This document shows positions 18,499 to 27,068 of a stretch of 64,000 bases of DNA, in pieces. The notes under the pieces are model-generated. The model ran no database searches and had not been told where the DNA came from. It saw only the letters and a program-made list of their open reading frames with translations. Position numbers and translations under genes: made by a program. Position 1 is the stretch's first letter. Each line of letters begins with the position of its first letter. Source of the stretch: an uncultured Bacilli bacterium (GTDB lineage: Bacteria; Bacillota_I; Bacilli_A; RF39; UBA660); the NCBI GenBank assembly GCA_934148845.1, contig CAKPDH010000002.1:1-64000 (forward strand). Reading direction: 5' to 3'.

Positions 18499-18582
18499 TT
18501 CTTTCTCCTCCTAATTTTCTTTAATATTGTTGTAACAATTTCTTCTAATGTAGCATCTACTATTTTCTATGTTACCCTTTCT

Positions 18583-19506
18583 TTATTCCTCGTACCTAAC
18601 TTCACTCATCTGATTAAATCCACCTAGAAAATAATCATATGAATACTCTTGAACTCTATTTTCCATAATATCATTTATAGGGATAAGCGTATAATCTTTT
18701 AATACTACATATTTATATGTGAATGTTAATACTTCATCATAGTATTTAGTTAACATATTAATTCTAACAGTTGTAACAACTCTTTTATTTAAATCATTAT
18801 CAAAGTAACTCATTAGTTCATAAAATCCTTTATCTGTTTTAAGTATTCTTTCATTATATATTCTAATTACTTTTTCACCTTCATAATTACCACTTACTTT
18901 TTGAATATTAGGATATTTTTCATTACCGTAATTTTTATAGTACAAGATATTTTCTTTAGAATAAACATAATTAGACATAAAATCATAATCAACTTTTTTA
19001 CCAAGAAACTCTGTTGAATACTCCCATTTAAGGTAGTCGCTAAGAGTATAGTTTGCATTTAAATACATATCATAACTATCAATTACTTTATTATCTGTGT
19101 TATCATCATGTAATGTGTATATAGTATCATTATAATCATAAAACTTTATATCAGCACCAGAATTTGGAGCAATATTCATAACCTTAATATTTTTATCTAT
19201 ATCATATACCTTTTTATAAACAAACTCTCCACTATCTAATTTACTAGGATTGAAAATATATATGGAATTATTATTTATGAAGGAGTATTTGCTAAATGGA
19301 GTATCCTCATTTAAAAATTCTCCACCAGTTAATTTTAAATACTTTTTATCTGGATATTTCTTTTTTAATTCTTGAGTTATAGACTCTGCCTCTATAGGCG
19401 TATGGTCTATTAACATAGGTTTATTACTTATAATAGCAATAATAACTATAATAGCTATTAATACAGCAATTCCTATTATGGCATAAATAATTTTTTTATT
19501 CTTCAT
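18583..19506 (-). CDS. Membrane-anchored extracytoplasmic protein, function unknown
   Basis: 307 residues with one N-terminal helix (about 5-27, MKNKKIIYAIIGIAVLIAI) and no lipobox Cys, then a soluble outer part rich in Tyr, Asp and Asn, with beta-like segments and a Gly-Gly-Phe near the end. It lies 7 bp behind the gene at 19514 and forms the last gene of a three-gene unit with the two paralogues. No family recognised. Confidence 0.65.
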   Translation of the reverse strand: MKNKKIIYAIIGIAVLIAIIVIIAIISNKPMLIDHTPIEAESITQELKKKYPDKKYLKLTGGEFLNEDTPFSKYSFINNNSIYIFNPSKLDSGEFVYKKVYDIDKNIKVMNIAPNSGADIKFYDYNDTIYTLHDDNTDNKVIDSYDMYLNANYTLSDYLKWEYSTEFLGKKVDYDFMSNYVYSKENILYYKNYGNEKYPNIQKVSGNYEGEKVIRIYNERILKTDKGFYELMSYFDNDLNKRVVTTVRINMLTKYYDEVLTFTYKYVVLKDYTLIPINDIMENRVQEYSYDYFLGGFNQMSEVRYEE

Positions 19507-19513
19507 ATCACAC

Positions 19514-20593
19514 CTACTTTTCTATATATCCACTTGTCTTTTGTGAGTACATATCATCAGTTACTGGTTTATATCTCTCTCCATCATAATCATCAGTAAA
19601 TCCATTATATGCTTTATATATTTCATTAGTTTTTGTATCATATACTCTTTCGTATCCAAGTGTTGCATCACTTTGTTTTTGACTCATAATATCAAAAGAT
19701 GTATTTCTCTTATTCCATGAATCCATTATTCCATCACTTATCTCGTTTCCTATAGCTCTAATTTGTTGGAAGTTCTTCATAACAGCATCTTGTTCCTTAT
19801 TAAATCCATTTATAAATGTATCAGTAAAACTAAGTGAAGAACAAATAGTATTTAAGATATCTTCCCAATCAATAAATTCATCTTTTGGGGCAGTAACAAA
19901 GATAGCATCATATACATTTAAGTATTGTATATCTATTTGTTTTCCTGAAGTTATATTTTCATTAACATAGTATGGTCCTGGATCGTATACATAAGCCGTA
20001 AATATACCCTCTCCTTCTTCGCCATTTGCATCTTTAAAAGTTGCTCTAAGCATATCACCACCTAAACTACCTTTACCTAAGTTTTCACTTACAGTAAAAT
20101 CAGTTAAAACCGGGAAAGTAAATGCAGACGTATTATTTAAAGGTCCCATATCATTAAATATTTTATAAAATCCTTCGGTATCTTTAGTAGCTATTACACT
20201 AGTTTTTGCAAATGGATTATTTGGATAATATTTTTGTTGCCATCTTTTGGCATCTTCTGATTTATTATAGCCTTCTGTTTTCAGGTTAAAGAAAAATTGA
20301 TAAAGTGGTTTATCTGGATTATATACTTTAATTGTATAATGGATATAATCTCCTAATGTTTCTACTTTCCATCCCTTTGGTTTCTTAATAGAAAATTCAT
20401 TTGTTTGATAGTCTTCTAATTCTATTTTATTTGCTTCTGATTTAACTATTTTAATATTTTTATCTGGATTATAAAATAGTCCTTTTCCATTACCTCTGAG
20501 TAGTAAAAGAATACCTCCTATTACTATTAGAATTACTATACCTATTATAATAAGATTCTTTTTAGAAATATTTAACTCTCCTATTTTTATCAT
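19514..20593 (-). CDS. Membrane-anchored protein, paralogue of 20620-21702
   Basis: 359 residues. The N-terminus IGELNISKKNLIIIGIVILIV gives a single membrane anchor with the bulk outside; a Cys-poor beta-rich domain follows (KKPKGWKVETLGDYI, GPYYVNENIT, FIDWEDILNTI). The last 75 residues (from about SDGIMDSWNKR) are almost identical to those of the neighbour, while the middle is clearly more diverged. An RBS GGGAGAA precedes the ATG. It is the middle gene of a three-gene operon behind a putative operator at 21753-21771. No known family; an envelope role is inferred from the topology only. Confidence 0.7.
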   Translation of the reverse strand: MIKIGELNISKKNLIIIGIVILIVIGGILLLLRGNGKGLFYNPDKNIKIVKSEANKIELEDYQTNEFSIKKPKGWKVETLGDYIHYTIKVYNPDKPLYQFFFNLKTEGYNKSEDAKRWQQKYYPNNPFAKTSVIATKDTEGFYKIFNDMGPLNNTSAFTFPVLTDFTVSENLGKGSLGGDMLRATFKDANGEEGEGIFTAYVYDPGPYYVNENITSGKQIDIQYLNVYDAIFVTAPKDEFIDWEDILNTICSSLSFTDTFINGFNKEQDAVMKNFQQIRAIGNEISDGIMDSWNKRNTSFDIMSQKQSDATLGYERVYDTKTNEIYKAYNGFTDDYDGERYKPVTDDMYSQKTSGYIEK

Positions 20594-20619
20594 GTTTTAT
20601 TCTCCCTTCTGTATTATAT

Positions 20620-21702
20620 TTATTTTTCTATATATCCACTTGTCTTTTCTAAGTACATATCATCAGTTATAGGCTTATATCTTTCTCCATCATAATCATC
20701 AGTAAATCCATTGTATGCTTTATATACTTCATTAGTTTCAGTATCATATACTCTTTCATATCCAAGTGTTGCATCACTTTGCTTTTGACTCATAATATCA
20801 AAAGATGCGTTTCTCTTATTCCATGAATCCATTATTCCATCACTTATCTCGTTACCGATTTCTCTAATTTTATTAAAGTTTTTCATTCCTTCGGTTTGTA
20901 CTTTATTAAATTCATTAATAAAAGAATCTGTAAATGTAAGTGAGCCAAAAATAGTAGTTAATGTATCTTCCCAATCAATAAACTTATCTTTGGGGGTTGT
21001 AATCATAATTGTATCATATACATTTAAATAGTACATATCTATTAGTTTACCATAATAAACATGTTCATAAATATAATAAGGTCCTGGATCAAATACATAA
21101 GCCGTAAATATTCCTTCCCCTTCTTTACCATTTACATCTTTAAATGTTGCTCTTAGTATATCTCCGCCAAAAACACTTTTTCCTAAATTTTCACTTATTT
21201 GAAAATTCTTTATCACTGGTAAAACGACTGTATCTGTAGTTTCAGGTTCACACATTTCGGTATACATTTTGAAAAATCCTTCAGTTGTTTTTTCTTCTAT
21301 ATAAGGTAGTTGAGCCATATTACTACTTGGCATAGTATCTTGCCAATATTTCTTACTATCTGCAGATTTTGTATATCCTGATGTTTTTAAATTCAAAAAC
21401 ACCTGATACATAGTATTATTAGAATCATATACTCTAATTGAATATTGGTCTTTAGTTCCGTATGTAATAACTTTCCATCCCTTTGGCTTTTTAAGAGTAA
21501 TATCACCATTACTAAAATCTTCAAATTCTATTTGACTTGCCTCTGATTTAACTATTTTAATATTTTTATCTGGATTGTATAGTATTCCTTTACCTTTACT
21601 ACCACCCTTAGTAAGTAAAATAGTTCCTCCAATAACAACAAGAACAACGACACCAATTACAATAAGAATTTTTTTGGAAATATTTAATTTTCCAATCTTC
21701 AT
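20620..21702 (-). CDS. Membrane-anchored protein, first gene of the duplicated pair
   Basis: 360 residues from the ATG at 21702, chosen because AAGGAGGAG lies 9 bases upstream; the longer frame to 21780 has no such site and would add an unlikely leader. One N-terminal helix after MKIGKLNISKK, then an extracytoplasmic domain that shares many blocks with the gene at 19514: FKDVNGKEGEGIFTAYVFDP, FIDWEDTLTTI, and a nearly identical C-terminal 75 residues (DSWNKRNASFDIMSQKQSDA...TSGYIEK). The gene is preceded by a near-consensus promoter overlapped by a palindrome and faces the HTH gene at 21852. Function unknown. Confidence 0.7.
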   Translation of the reverse strand: MKIGKLNISKKILIVIGVVVLVVIGGTILLTKGGSKGKGILYNPDKNIKIVKSEASQIEFEDFSNGDITLKKPKGWKVITYGTKDQYSIRVYDSNNTMYQVFLNLKTSGYTKSADSKKYWQDTMPSSNMAQLPYIEEKTTEGFFKMYTEMCEPETTDTVVLPVIKNFQISENLGKSVFGGDILRATFKDVNGKEGEGIFTAYVFDPGPYYIYEHVYYGKLIDMYYLNVYDTIMITTPKDKFIDWEDTLTTIFGSLTFTDSFINEFNKVQTEGMKNFNKIREIGNEISDGIMDSWNKRNASFDIMSQKQSDATLGYERVYDTETNEVYKAYNGFTDDYDGERYKPITDDMYLEKTSGYIEK

Positions 21703-21730
21703 AGAATCGCACTCCTCCTTCCTATTTATT

Positions 21731-21771
21731 ATTATAAGTAAAAAAATCAAACAAGACAATAGAGTTGTCTT
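21731..21771 (-). promoter_or_regulatory. Promoter with palindromic operator for the 18583-21702 operon
   Basis: Reading the minus strand: -35 TTGTCT at 21759-21754, a 17-bp spacer, -10 TATAAT at 21736-21731. The perfect 7-bp inverted repeat AAGACAA/TTGTCTT (21753-21759, 21765-21771, 5-bp centre) covers the -35 box. No gene ends here, so it is not a terminator. It lies between the operon and the divergent HTH gene, so an operator for that regulator is likely. Confidence 0.6.
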
Positions 21772-21851
21772 AAAAACCAATGTTTTTGGTGGAAACTTAT
21801 TTTTATTATTAAAAAATTATAGTATAATAATCTTTAAGGAAGTGATAACTT

Positions 21852-23579
21852 ATGAAATTTAATGAAGTTTTAAACGAATATTTAAAGGAATTAGACTGCA
21901 CTGCAAAAAAATTGTCAATAGAATCAGGATTAACTGGATCAGTTATATGTAGATATAGAAGTGGTGAAAGAACGCCTATAAAAAATAGCGAACAACTTAA
22001 AAAATTAACAACTGCTCTTTTTAATATTGCCAAAGAAAAAGGGAAAAGCAAATATACTCTCGATAAAATAGTAAATGACTTTAATAGTACATTTCCAAAT
22101 GATGACTTTGACTATACTACTTTTAGTAATAATCTAAATACTTTAATAACATCACTTAATATCAATACTCATGAAATGTCAAAATATATTGTATTTGATG
22201 CCTCACATATTTCAAGAATAAGATATGGTAAAGCTAGACCATCTAATCCAATAGAGTTTTCTAATAAGATATGCACTTATATTTTCAACAGATATAAAAG
22301 TCCTGATGATATAAATAACCTATCTGCTATTATTGGTTGCAAAAAAAGCGACTTAGCAAATAATAAATTTTATAACACTCTATTTGCTTGGTTAACAAGT
22401 GAAGCAACTCCAGTTAAAAGCCAAGTATCTGATTTTTTGTATAATCTTGATTCTTTTAATTTAGATGATTATATAAAAGTAATAAAGTTTGATAAATTAA
22501 AAGTTCCTAGTATTCCTTTTTATAAAGCAAAATCAAGACATTATTACGGACTGGAAGAAATGAAAGAAGGAGAATTAAACTTCTTTAAAGCAACTGTTTT
22601 GTCAAAGTCAAAAGAAGATATTTTTATGTGTAGTGATATGCCAATGGAAGATATGGCAGAAGATACTGACTTTGGTAAAAAATGGATGTTTGCAATCGCG
22701 ATGTGTCTAAAAAAAGGACATCACTTAAATATTATCCACAATGTTGATAGACCTTTTAATGAAATGATGTTAGGACTTGAAAGTTGGATACCTATTTATA
22801 TGACTGGACAAATATCTCCATACTATTTAAAAGACTCAAGAAATAATGTATATAATCATTTTAACTATGTTTCGGGAACTGTAGCATTAACTGGAGAATG
22901 CATTAAAGGTTATCATAATAAAGGAATGTATTATTTAACAACTAATAAAAACGAAATTAGATACTATAAGGAAAAAAGTGACTTACTTCTTAAAAAAGCA
23001 AAACCACTTATGGAAATCTATAAAGAAAATAATATAAGAGAATATAAATTATTTCTTAAAAAAGATGAAAATATAATATGTGATAGGACAAGGTATCTTT
23101 CTTCATTGCCATTATTTACAATAACTGACGAACTACTAATTAAAATATTAAAAAGAAATAAACTTTCTAAAATTGATATTGATAAAATAATTAGATATAA
23201 GAATGAAGAACTAAAATATATGAATAATATTTTCAAAAATAATAAAGTTAACGATTATATTTATGTAATAAAAGAAAATGAGTTTAAAAATGATACTCCA
23301 TCACTTTCTCTAAATAATTTATTCATAGATAAAAAAATAAATTATACCTATAAAGAGTATATGGAACATTTGAAACAAACTAATGAATACACAACAAAAG
23401 TAAATAATTATGAAATAAACTATGTAGATAACAAGACATTTAAAAATATAACTATAACATTTATTAAAAATCATTATGTAATTATTTCAAAGAATTCTAA
23501 TCCAACAATACATTTTGTTATTAAACATCCTAAGCTAATTGAAGCTATTAAAAATTTTAATCCACTTATAAAAGAATAA
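21852..23579 (+). CDS. HTH (XRE-like) regulator with large C-terminal domain
   Basis: 575 residues. Two helix-turn-helix-like segments are visible: TAKKLSIESGLTGSVICRYR (about 17-36) and a second, with THEMSKYIVFDASHISRIRY near 101-120. The middle part contains GHHLNIIHNVDRP and ESWIPIYMTGQISPYYL, a pattern I remember from clostridial HTH proteins of unknown function. The C-terminal 200 residues are Lys/Asn rich. A TATAAT at 21823-21828 and AAGGA precede the start. It is transcribed away from the operon at 18583-21702, which suggests it controls that operon. A soluble protein; ligand unknown. Confidence 0.75.
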   Translation: MKFNEVLNEYLKELDCTAKKLSIESGLTGSVICRYRSGERTPIKNSEQLKKLTTALFNIAKEKGKSKYTLDKIVNDFNSTFPNDDFDYTTFSNNLNTLITSLNINTHEMSKYIVFDASHISRIRYGKARPSNPIEFSNKICTYIFNRYKSPDDINNLSAIIGCKKSDLANNKFYNTLFAWLTSEATPVKSQVSDFLYNLDSFNLDDYIKVIKFDKLKVPSIPFYKAKSRHYYGLEEMKEGELNFFKATVLSKSKEDIFMCSDMPMEDMAEDTDFGKKWMFAIAMCLKKGHHLNIIHNVDRPFNEMMLGLESWIPIYMTGQISPYYLKDSRNNVYNHFNYVSGTVALTGECIKGYHNKGMYYLTTNKNEIRYYKEKSDLLLKKAKPLMEIYKENNIREYKLFLKKDENIICDRTRYLSSLPLFTITDELLIKILKRNKLSKIDIDKIIRYKNEELKYMNNIFKNNKVNDYIYVIKENEFKNDTPSLSLNNLFIDKKINYTYKEYMEHLKQTNEYTTKVNNYEINYVDNKTFKNITITFIKNHYVIISKNSNPTIHFVIKHPKLIEAIKNFNPLIKE

Positions 23580-23616
23580 TATAATAAAATTGTAAAAGAA
23601 GTAAAATATACAAATT

Positions 23617-23880
23617 AATGAAGTGAACCCCAAATAGTTTACAAAAATAAAAAAAGATTTAGAATTTATCTAATGAGCTTGTAAACAAAAAAGTAGACAG
23701 TAAAAAGATTTTAATTAAACCCTAGTTGAGCTCTATACTCAATTAGGGTTTTATAATTTAATGCATAACTTGTTCTCAAATAATTATAGTTATAATAACA
23801 GCATATATATATTCCTCAACGGTATCGTAATCATCTTGATTGAAATCTATACGCATCTTTATGTTTTTTGATACCTGTTC
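23617..23880 (-). mobile_element. Relic of an IS3-family insertion sequence
   Basis: The plus-strand sequence GAAGTGAACCCCAAA at about 23620-23634 resembles an IS3-family terminal repeat. After it the remains of an orfB transposase end are seen in reverse (next entry). The other terminus could not be found and the gene body is missing. Between the end and the transposase stop lies an extra inverted repeat GTTTACAA/TTGTAAAC (about 23638-23645 and 23681-23688) that may be a later small insertion. Confidence 0.6.
23711..23853 (-). pseudogene. 3' remnant of IS3-family transposase (orfB)
   Basis: Minus-strand translation ends SYALNYKTLIEYRAQLGFN before TAA (23713-23711). This is the usual C-terminus of IS3/IS150-type transposases. 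Just before it a frame change separates DFNQDDYDTVEEYI from YYNYNYLRTSYALN, so the reading frame is broken. The catalytic DDE core is absent. Confidence 0.75.
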
Positions 23881-24150
23881 CATGATAAAAAGGTTTAATA
23901 TTAGAGCCTATTATTGAATCATCAAATAATCATAATAATATTTGCCTTAAATATCTCTATATTTATAATAGGTTAATTTACTTATTTTTAAAATGGCACA
24001 CGTGTTAGAAAACTTATATTCATTTAGACATAATTTATAAATGTTACTTTTTCTCTCGTTTTTTCTTGAGTAATTATTTTATATTAATTCTTCTTTTTAA
24101 TAAAGTGTATAATTAAGAGTTAACTTCATAAAAATTAATTTTTTAAACAA

Positions 24151-24176
24151 TAAGACAAGTACACTTACTTGTCTTA
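24151..24176 (-). terminator. Terminator of the Ig-like gene at 24190
   Basis: Ten-bp perfect stem TAAGACAAGT/ACTTGTCTTA (24151-24160, 24167-24176), 6-base loop, with a T/A-rich tail on the minus strand. Confidence 0.65.
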
Positions 24177-24189
24177 ATAATAATATTTT

Positions 24190-24738
24190 TTATTGATTAT
24201 CTTCTAATATTATTTGCCCATCTTTTATTGTTATATTAGGAAAGCTTGCATCAGTAAGCATTATATTTCTAACTGGTGCTTGAGGATTTGCTATTTCAAC
24301 AGTTTCTGCTGATGTAGTCATAATAATAGATTTTACAGTATCATCAAATGTATGACCACCATCACTCGTAATCTGCTTATAATATATTTCTGTACTTTCT
24401 TTTGGTGCAAACGGAACGTTATTAAATACTGCATTCCCATCGGCATCAGTTGTTGCCTCTACTCCAATTATAGTCCCTGTGCTATCTGTCCTTACAAATT
24501 TTGCACCTATAATTTGAACACCTGTAGTTTTATCTCCTGTATCAGTTACATGAAGTGTTAAAATTCCTTTTGCACTTATAGTAAAAATATAATCATTTAC
24601 GCCTTCTGTTATAGTTACTTGTTTTGGGCTTAAAGTAGAAGCATCATAACCCCCGACTACCGCAGTAGCATTATATAATCCATTAACTAATTCAATGCTT
24701 CCTTTACCATTAGTTATTGGGATTGTATGTCTTGCCAT
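24190..24738 (-). CDS. Prealbumin/Ig-like repeat surface protein without signal peptide
   Basis: 182 residues beginning MARHTIPITNGKGSIELVNG, with no signal peptide or membrane helix. Two beta-sandwich-like parts are visible: residues about 8-60 (NGLYNATAVVGGYD, NDYIFTISAKG) and a Cna-B/prealbumin-like domain about 60-150 (ILTLHVTDTG, VQIIGAKFVRTDSTG, TDADGNAVFNNVPF, EIYYKQITSDGGHTF). I recall similar proteins in clostridia next to beta-helix and collagen-like genes. GGAGGG precedes the ATG. Its start overlaps the end of the gene at 24714 by 25 bases, so translation is coupled. Location at the cell or spore surface is inference. Confidence 0.7.
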   Translation of the reverse strand: MARHTIPITNGKGSIELVNGLYNATAVVGGYDASTLSPKQVTITEGVNDYIFTISAKGILTLHVTDTGDKTTGVQIIGAKFVRTDSTGTIIGVEATTDADGNAVFNNVPFAPKESTEIYYKQITSDGGHTFDDTVKSIIMTTSAETVEIANPQAPVRNIMLTDASFPNITIKDGQIILEDNQ

Positions 24739-25079
24739 ATTATTATTTTCCCTCCTTTAATCTTAACATTTGGATTATATTTATCCATTAGTATAATTGT
24801 AACAAAACGTTTTTCTCTGATTGAATTATTATTATTAACATTTATACAATAAACTGAATTTTTTTTTGCTATTAACGGTATTTTTATAATTGATAAATTA
24901 GAATATATAATTAAATTATATATCTTGTTATCACATATTGGTATTTTTATTTTTCCAAAACAATCTGTTTTATCACTAAAAACAATCTTATTACATTTAT
25001 TTATTAGTTCAATTTTTAAATTACTTGGACTTATATTCACATCACTACAAAGTTTTATATAAATATAATCATTTGTCAT
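24714..25079 (-). CDS. Small beta-rich protein, partner of the Ig-like gene
   Basis: 121 residues, no signal peptide; alternating strands such as DYIYIKLCSDV, NLKIELINKCNKIVF, DCFGKIKIPIC and RFVTIILMDKY suggest one or two small beta domains with four to five cysteines. The C-terminus (NPNVKIKGGKIIIWQ) resembles the end of the neighbour (PNITIKDGQIILEDN), so both may share a terminal strand module. It has AGGTGA before the ATG and a sigma-K-like promoter candidate at 25099-25126. Function unknown. Confidence 0.65.
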   Translation of the reverse strand: MTNDYIYIKLCSDVNISPSNLKIELINKCNKIVFSDKTDCFGKIKIPICDNKIYNLIIYSNLSIIKIPLIAKKNSVYCINVNNNNSIREKRFVTIILMDKYNPNVKIKGGKIIIWQDIQSQ

Positions 25080-25098
25080 ATTTCACCTCATTACAATA

Positions 25099-25126
25099 TA
25101 TTTTATGAATCATTTTAATTTCTTGT
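25099..25126 (-). promoter_or_regulatory. Sigma-K-like promoter candidate for 24190-25079
   Basis: Minus strand: AC at 25126-25125, 17-bp spacer, CATAAAATA at 25107-25099, matching the Bacillus sigma-K pattern AC-N17-CATANNNTA exactly. The start codon lies 19 bases further on, with AGGTGA in between, so the geometry is sound. It sits between the end of the beta-helix gene and the ATG at 25079. Confidence 0.45.
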
Positions 25127-25133
25127 AAAGGCT

Positions 25134-26999
25134 TTATTCCTCAACACTCCAAACAATTAAGGTAGAATAATCCTCATCTTCTAATAAATCTTTACTAGGT
25201 TTTAGAAATAATCCTTTATCAGTAGAAAATGTAACATTACTAACATTTACATTTCCATTATTATTACTTGATTCATATATTAATTTTTTATTCGTTTTAA
25301 GCACTATTTCTTCATTATTAAATTTTTTTAAAAATAATGAATCAATTAATACCTTACCTTTTTTTTCTATCATTGGATTTGTATAATTTATATATAATTT
25401 CCAATTAGTACTATTAACCCTACTATCAACTACAGTTATTATTGTTCTGTTTTTTTTAGGTAAAATTGTTGGCTTAATAGATAATGGTGTCATACTAAAA
25501 GGAATGTTTTCTGTTGCTTTTAATAAAGTTAATTCTCCTATAAAAGGTGTTATTACTCTTCTTTCAGTAAAGCACCCATTTAAACAAGATGTTATTTTAA
25601 CTCTTGTATTATCTAAAATAATAGAATCTATATTTACCTCAAATAAACCATTTTCATCTGCTGATGCTTGTAAACTTTTATTATCGTATTCTATTTTAAC
25701 ATTTACATATGGAATAGTATGACCTGAAATAATATTAGTAGAATTTGTAATTGGATGAACATTTATCTTATTTAATCCTATTGTTAATATTTTTCTATTT
25801 TGAAATGAAAAACTATTTATATCTGATAGTGAATCCAGCTCTGTATCTGTAAAATTGTGTGATGTAAGAGATGTAGTATCCTTATTTAGTACACCTGATA
25901 TTTCAGCCAAGTTGTTTTCTTTATACCAATAAAATGCAGGTGTATCATCAAGTGTACAAGCAGAGGTATAATCAAAAGCATATATCCACATATTAATTCT
26001 TGTAAATTTAAATGAAAAATATACAGGATTATTCGTATACACTATATTTGCATTTTTAGTATAAATATTTATATATTTTGGATTATCCAATATGAACTTT
26101 TGATTTGATCCTTTGAAATATACATTATAATTATCAGATGGTGTAGTCATATATGTATTTAATATTGAAACACTTGCTCCTTCTTTAACAACAAAATCTC
26201 CAAATATATTCCACATTGGAATTCTTTGGTGGCTTTTTTCAATAAATGTAAAATTAGCCATTTCTTCTATTAAAACATTTTTAGAACCATGTGTTGTTGT
26301 TTTAGCAAATCCATTACCAGTAGTTAAAAGAAATTCCGCACCATGCCCTACTACTAGATCAAGTCTATTTGTCCCGTTCATAAATTCATTATTTGTGGTT
26401 ATGTTTACTCTACTATTAGGCATAACTTTAAATGAAGATGGTATAACATCATTAAGAAATATAACTGTATTAGCACTCGAATTACTTGTTATTGTTGAAG
26501 TACCACCTATTATAATTCTATTTGAATTGCATGCTCTTTGTGCAGGAACACCATTAGTATCTTTTATTTCTATAATAGAGTCAATAATTTTAGTTATTCC
26601 ATAATAATTCTGTGAGAGTTCTATTCCATTAAAGTTTATATTGTTATACTCTACTACTACATTAGAATAATTCGGATGGGACGGTACATATACAACTCCA
26701 TAGCCATGTGAAGATACTATATTCATGTTTTTTAATATAATACTTTTATTAGTTGTACTTGCCTTTATAACTTCTTCTTCTAAACTTAAAGTATTTGTAT
26801 AAGTATATTTTGTATTGTTATAGGTTCCATCAATTATAACTTTACTTTTATTACTATTTATAATAAAACCGCTAGTGGCAGTGATATCATTGCCTAAATA
26901 AATATAATTATAATTATTATCTTCACATACTACCTGTTTTAATTCATCGCTAGTTGTAACAACAACAGTATTATTGTCTATTATTTGAATAATTATCAC
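25134..26999 (-). CDS. Parallel beta-helix (pectate-lyase-like) surface protein without signal peptide
   Basis: 621 residues. Residues about 10-330 show the repeating short strands and Asn/Gly turns of a right-handed beta-helix (IYLGNDIT, KVIIDGTY, SIILKNMNI, VVVEYNNINF, RIIIGGTSTI). Residues about 415-500 look like an Ig or Cna-B-like domain (SGHTIPYVNVKIEY, SADENGLFEVNI). The end (about 510-621) is beta-rich. No catalytic signature of pectate lyase seen, and no signal peptide. The start is GTG at 26999; AAAGGA lies only one base before it, so the true start is uncertain. It belongs to the collagen-like cluster and ends 54 bp before the next gene, with a promoter candidate between. Confidence 0.7.
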   Translation of the reverse strand: MIIIQIIDNNTVVVTTSDELKQVVCEDNNYNYIYLGNDITATSGFIINSNKSKVIIDGTYNNTKYTYTNTLSLEEEVIKASTTNKSIILKNMNIVSSHGYGVVYVPSHPNYSNVVVEYNNINFNGIELSQNYYGITKIIDSIIEIKDTNGVPAQRACNSNRIIIGGTSTITSNSSANTVIFLNDVIPSSFKVMPNSRVNITTNNEFMNGTNRLDLVVGHGAEFLLTTGNGFAKTTTHGSKNVLIEEMANFTFIEKSHQRIPMWNIFGDFVVKEGASVSILNTYMTTPSDNYNVYFKGSNQKFILDNPKYINIYTKNANIVYTNNPVYFSFKFTRINMWIYAFDYTSACTLDDTPAFYWYKENNLAEISGVLNKDTTSLTSHNFTDTELDSLSDINSFSFQNRKILTIGLNKINVHPITNSTNIISGHTIPYVNVKIEYDNKSLQASADENGLFEVNIDSIILDNTRVKITSCLNGCFTERRVITPFIGELTLLKATENIPFSMTPLSIKPTILPKKNRTIITVVDSRVNSTNWKLYINYTNPMIEKKGKVLIDSLFLKKFNNEEIVLKTNKKLIYESSNNNGNVNVSNVTFSTDKGLFLKPSKDLLEDEDYSTLIVWSVEE

Positions 27000-27010
27000 A
27001 TCCTTTACAA

Positions 27011-27039
27011 TAATTTATGTTAATAATTAAAAATGAAGT
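27011..27039 (-). promoter_or_regulatory. Sigma-K-like promoter candidate for the beta-helix gene (weak geometry)
   Basis: Minus strand: AC at 27039-27038, 18-bp spacer, CATAAATTA at 27019-27011, the same nine bases as in front of the collagen-like gene. The GTG start at 26999 is only about 11 bases downstream, leaving little room for a leader with its binding site, so either the start or the promoter is wrong. Confidence 0.3.
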
Positions 27040-27046
27040 AATTAAA

Positions 27047-27068
27047 AAGAATAGAGAACTCTATTCTT
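27047..27068 (-). terminator. Terminator of the collagen-like gene
   Basis: Perfect 10-bp stem AAGAATAGAG/CTCTATTCTT (27047-27056, 27059-27068) with a tiny loop, followed on the minus strand by TTTTAATT; it overlaps the stop codon. Confidence 0.8.

Noticed and set aside
23122..23128. TGACGAA inside the HTH gene as another 0A box
   Set aside because: It lies in the middle of a coding region and stands alone.
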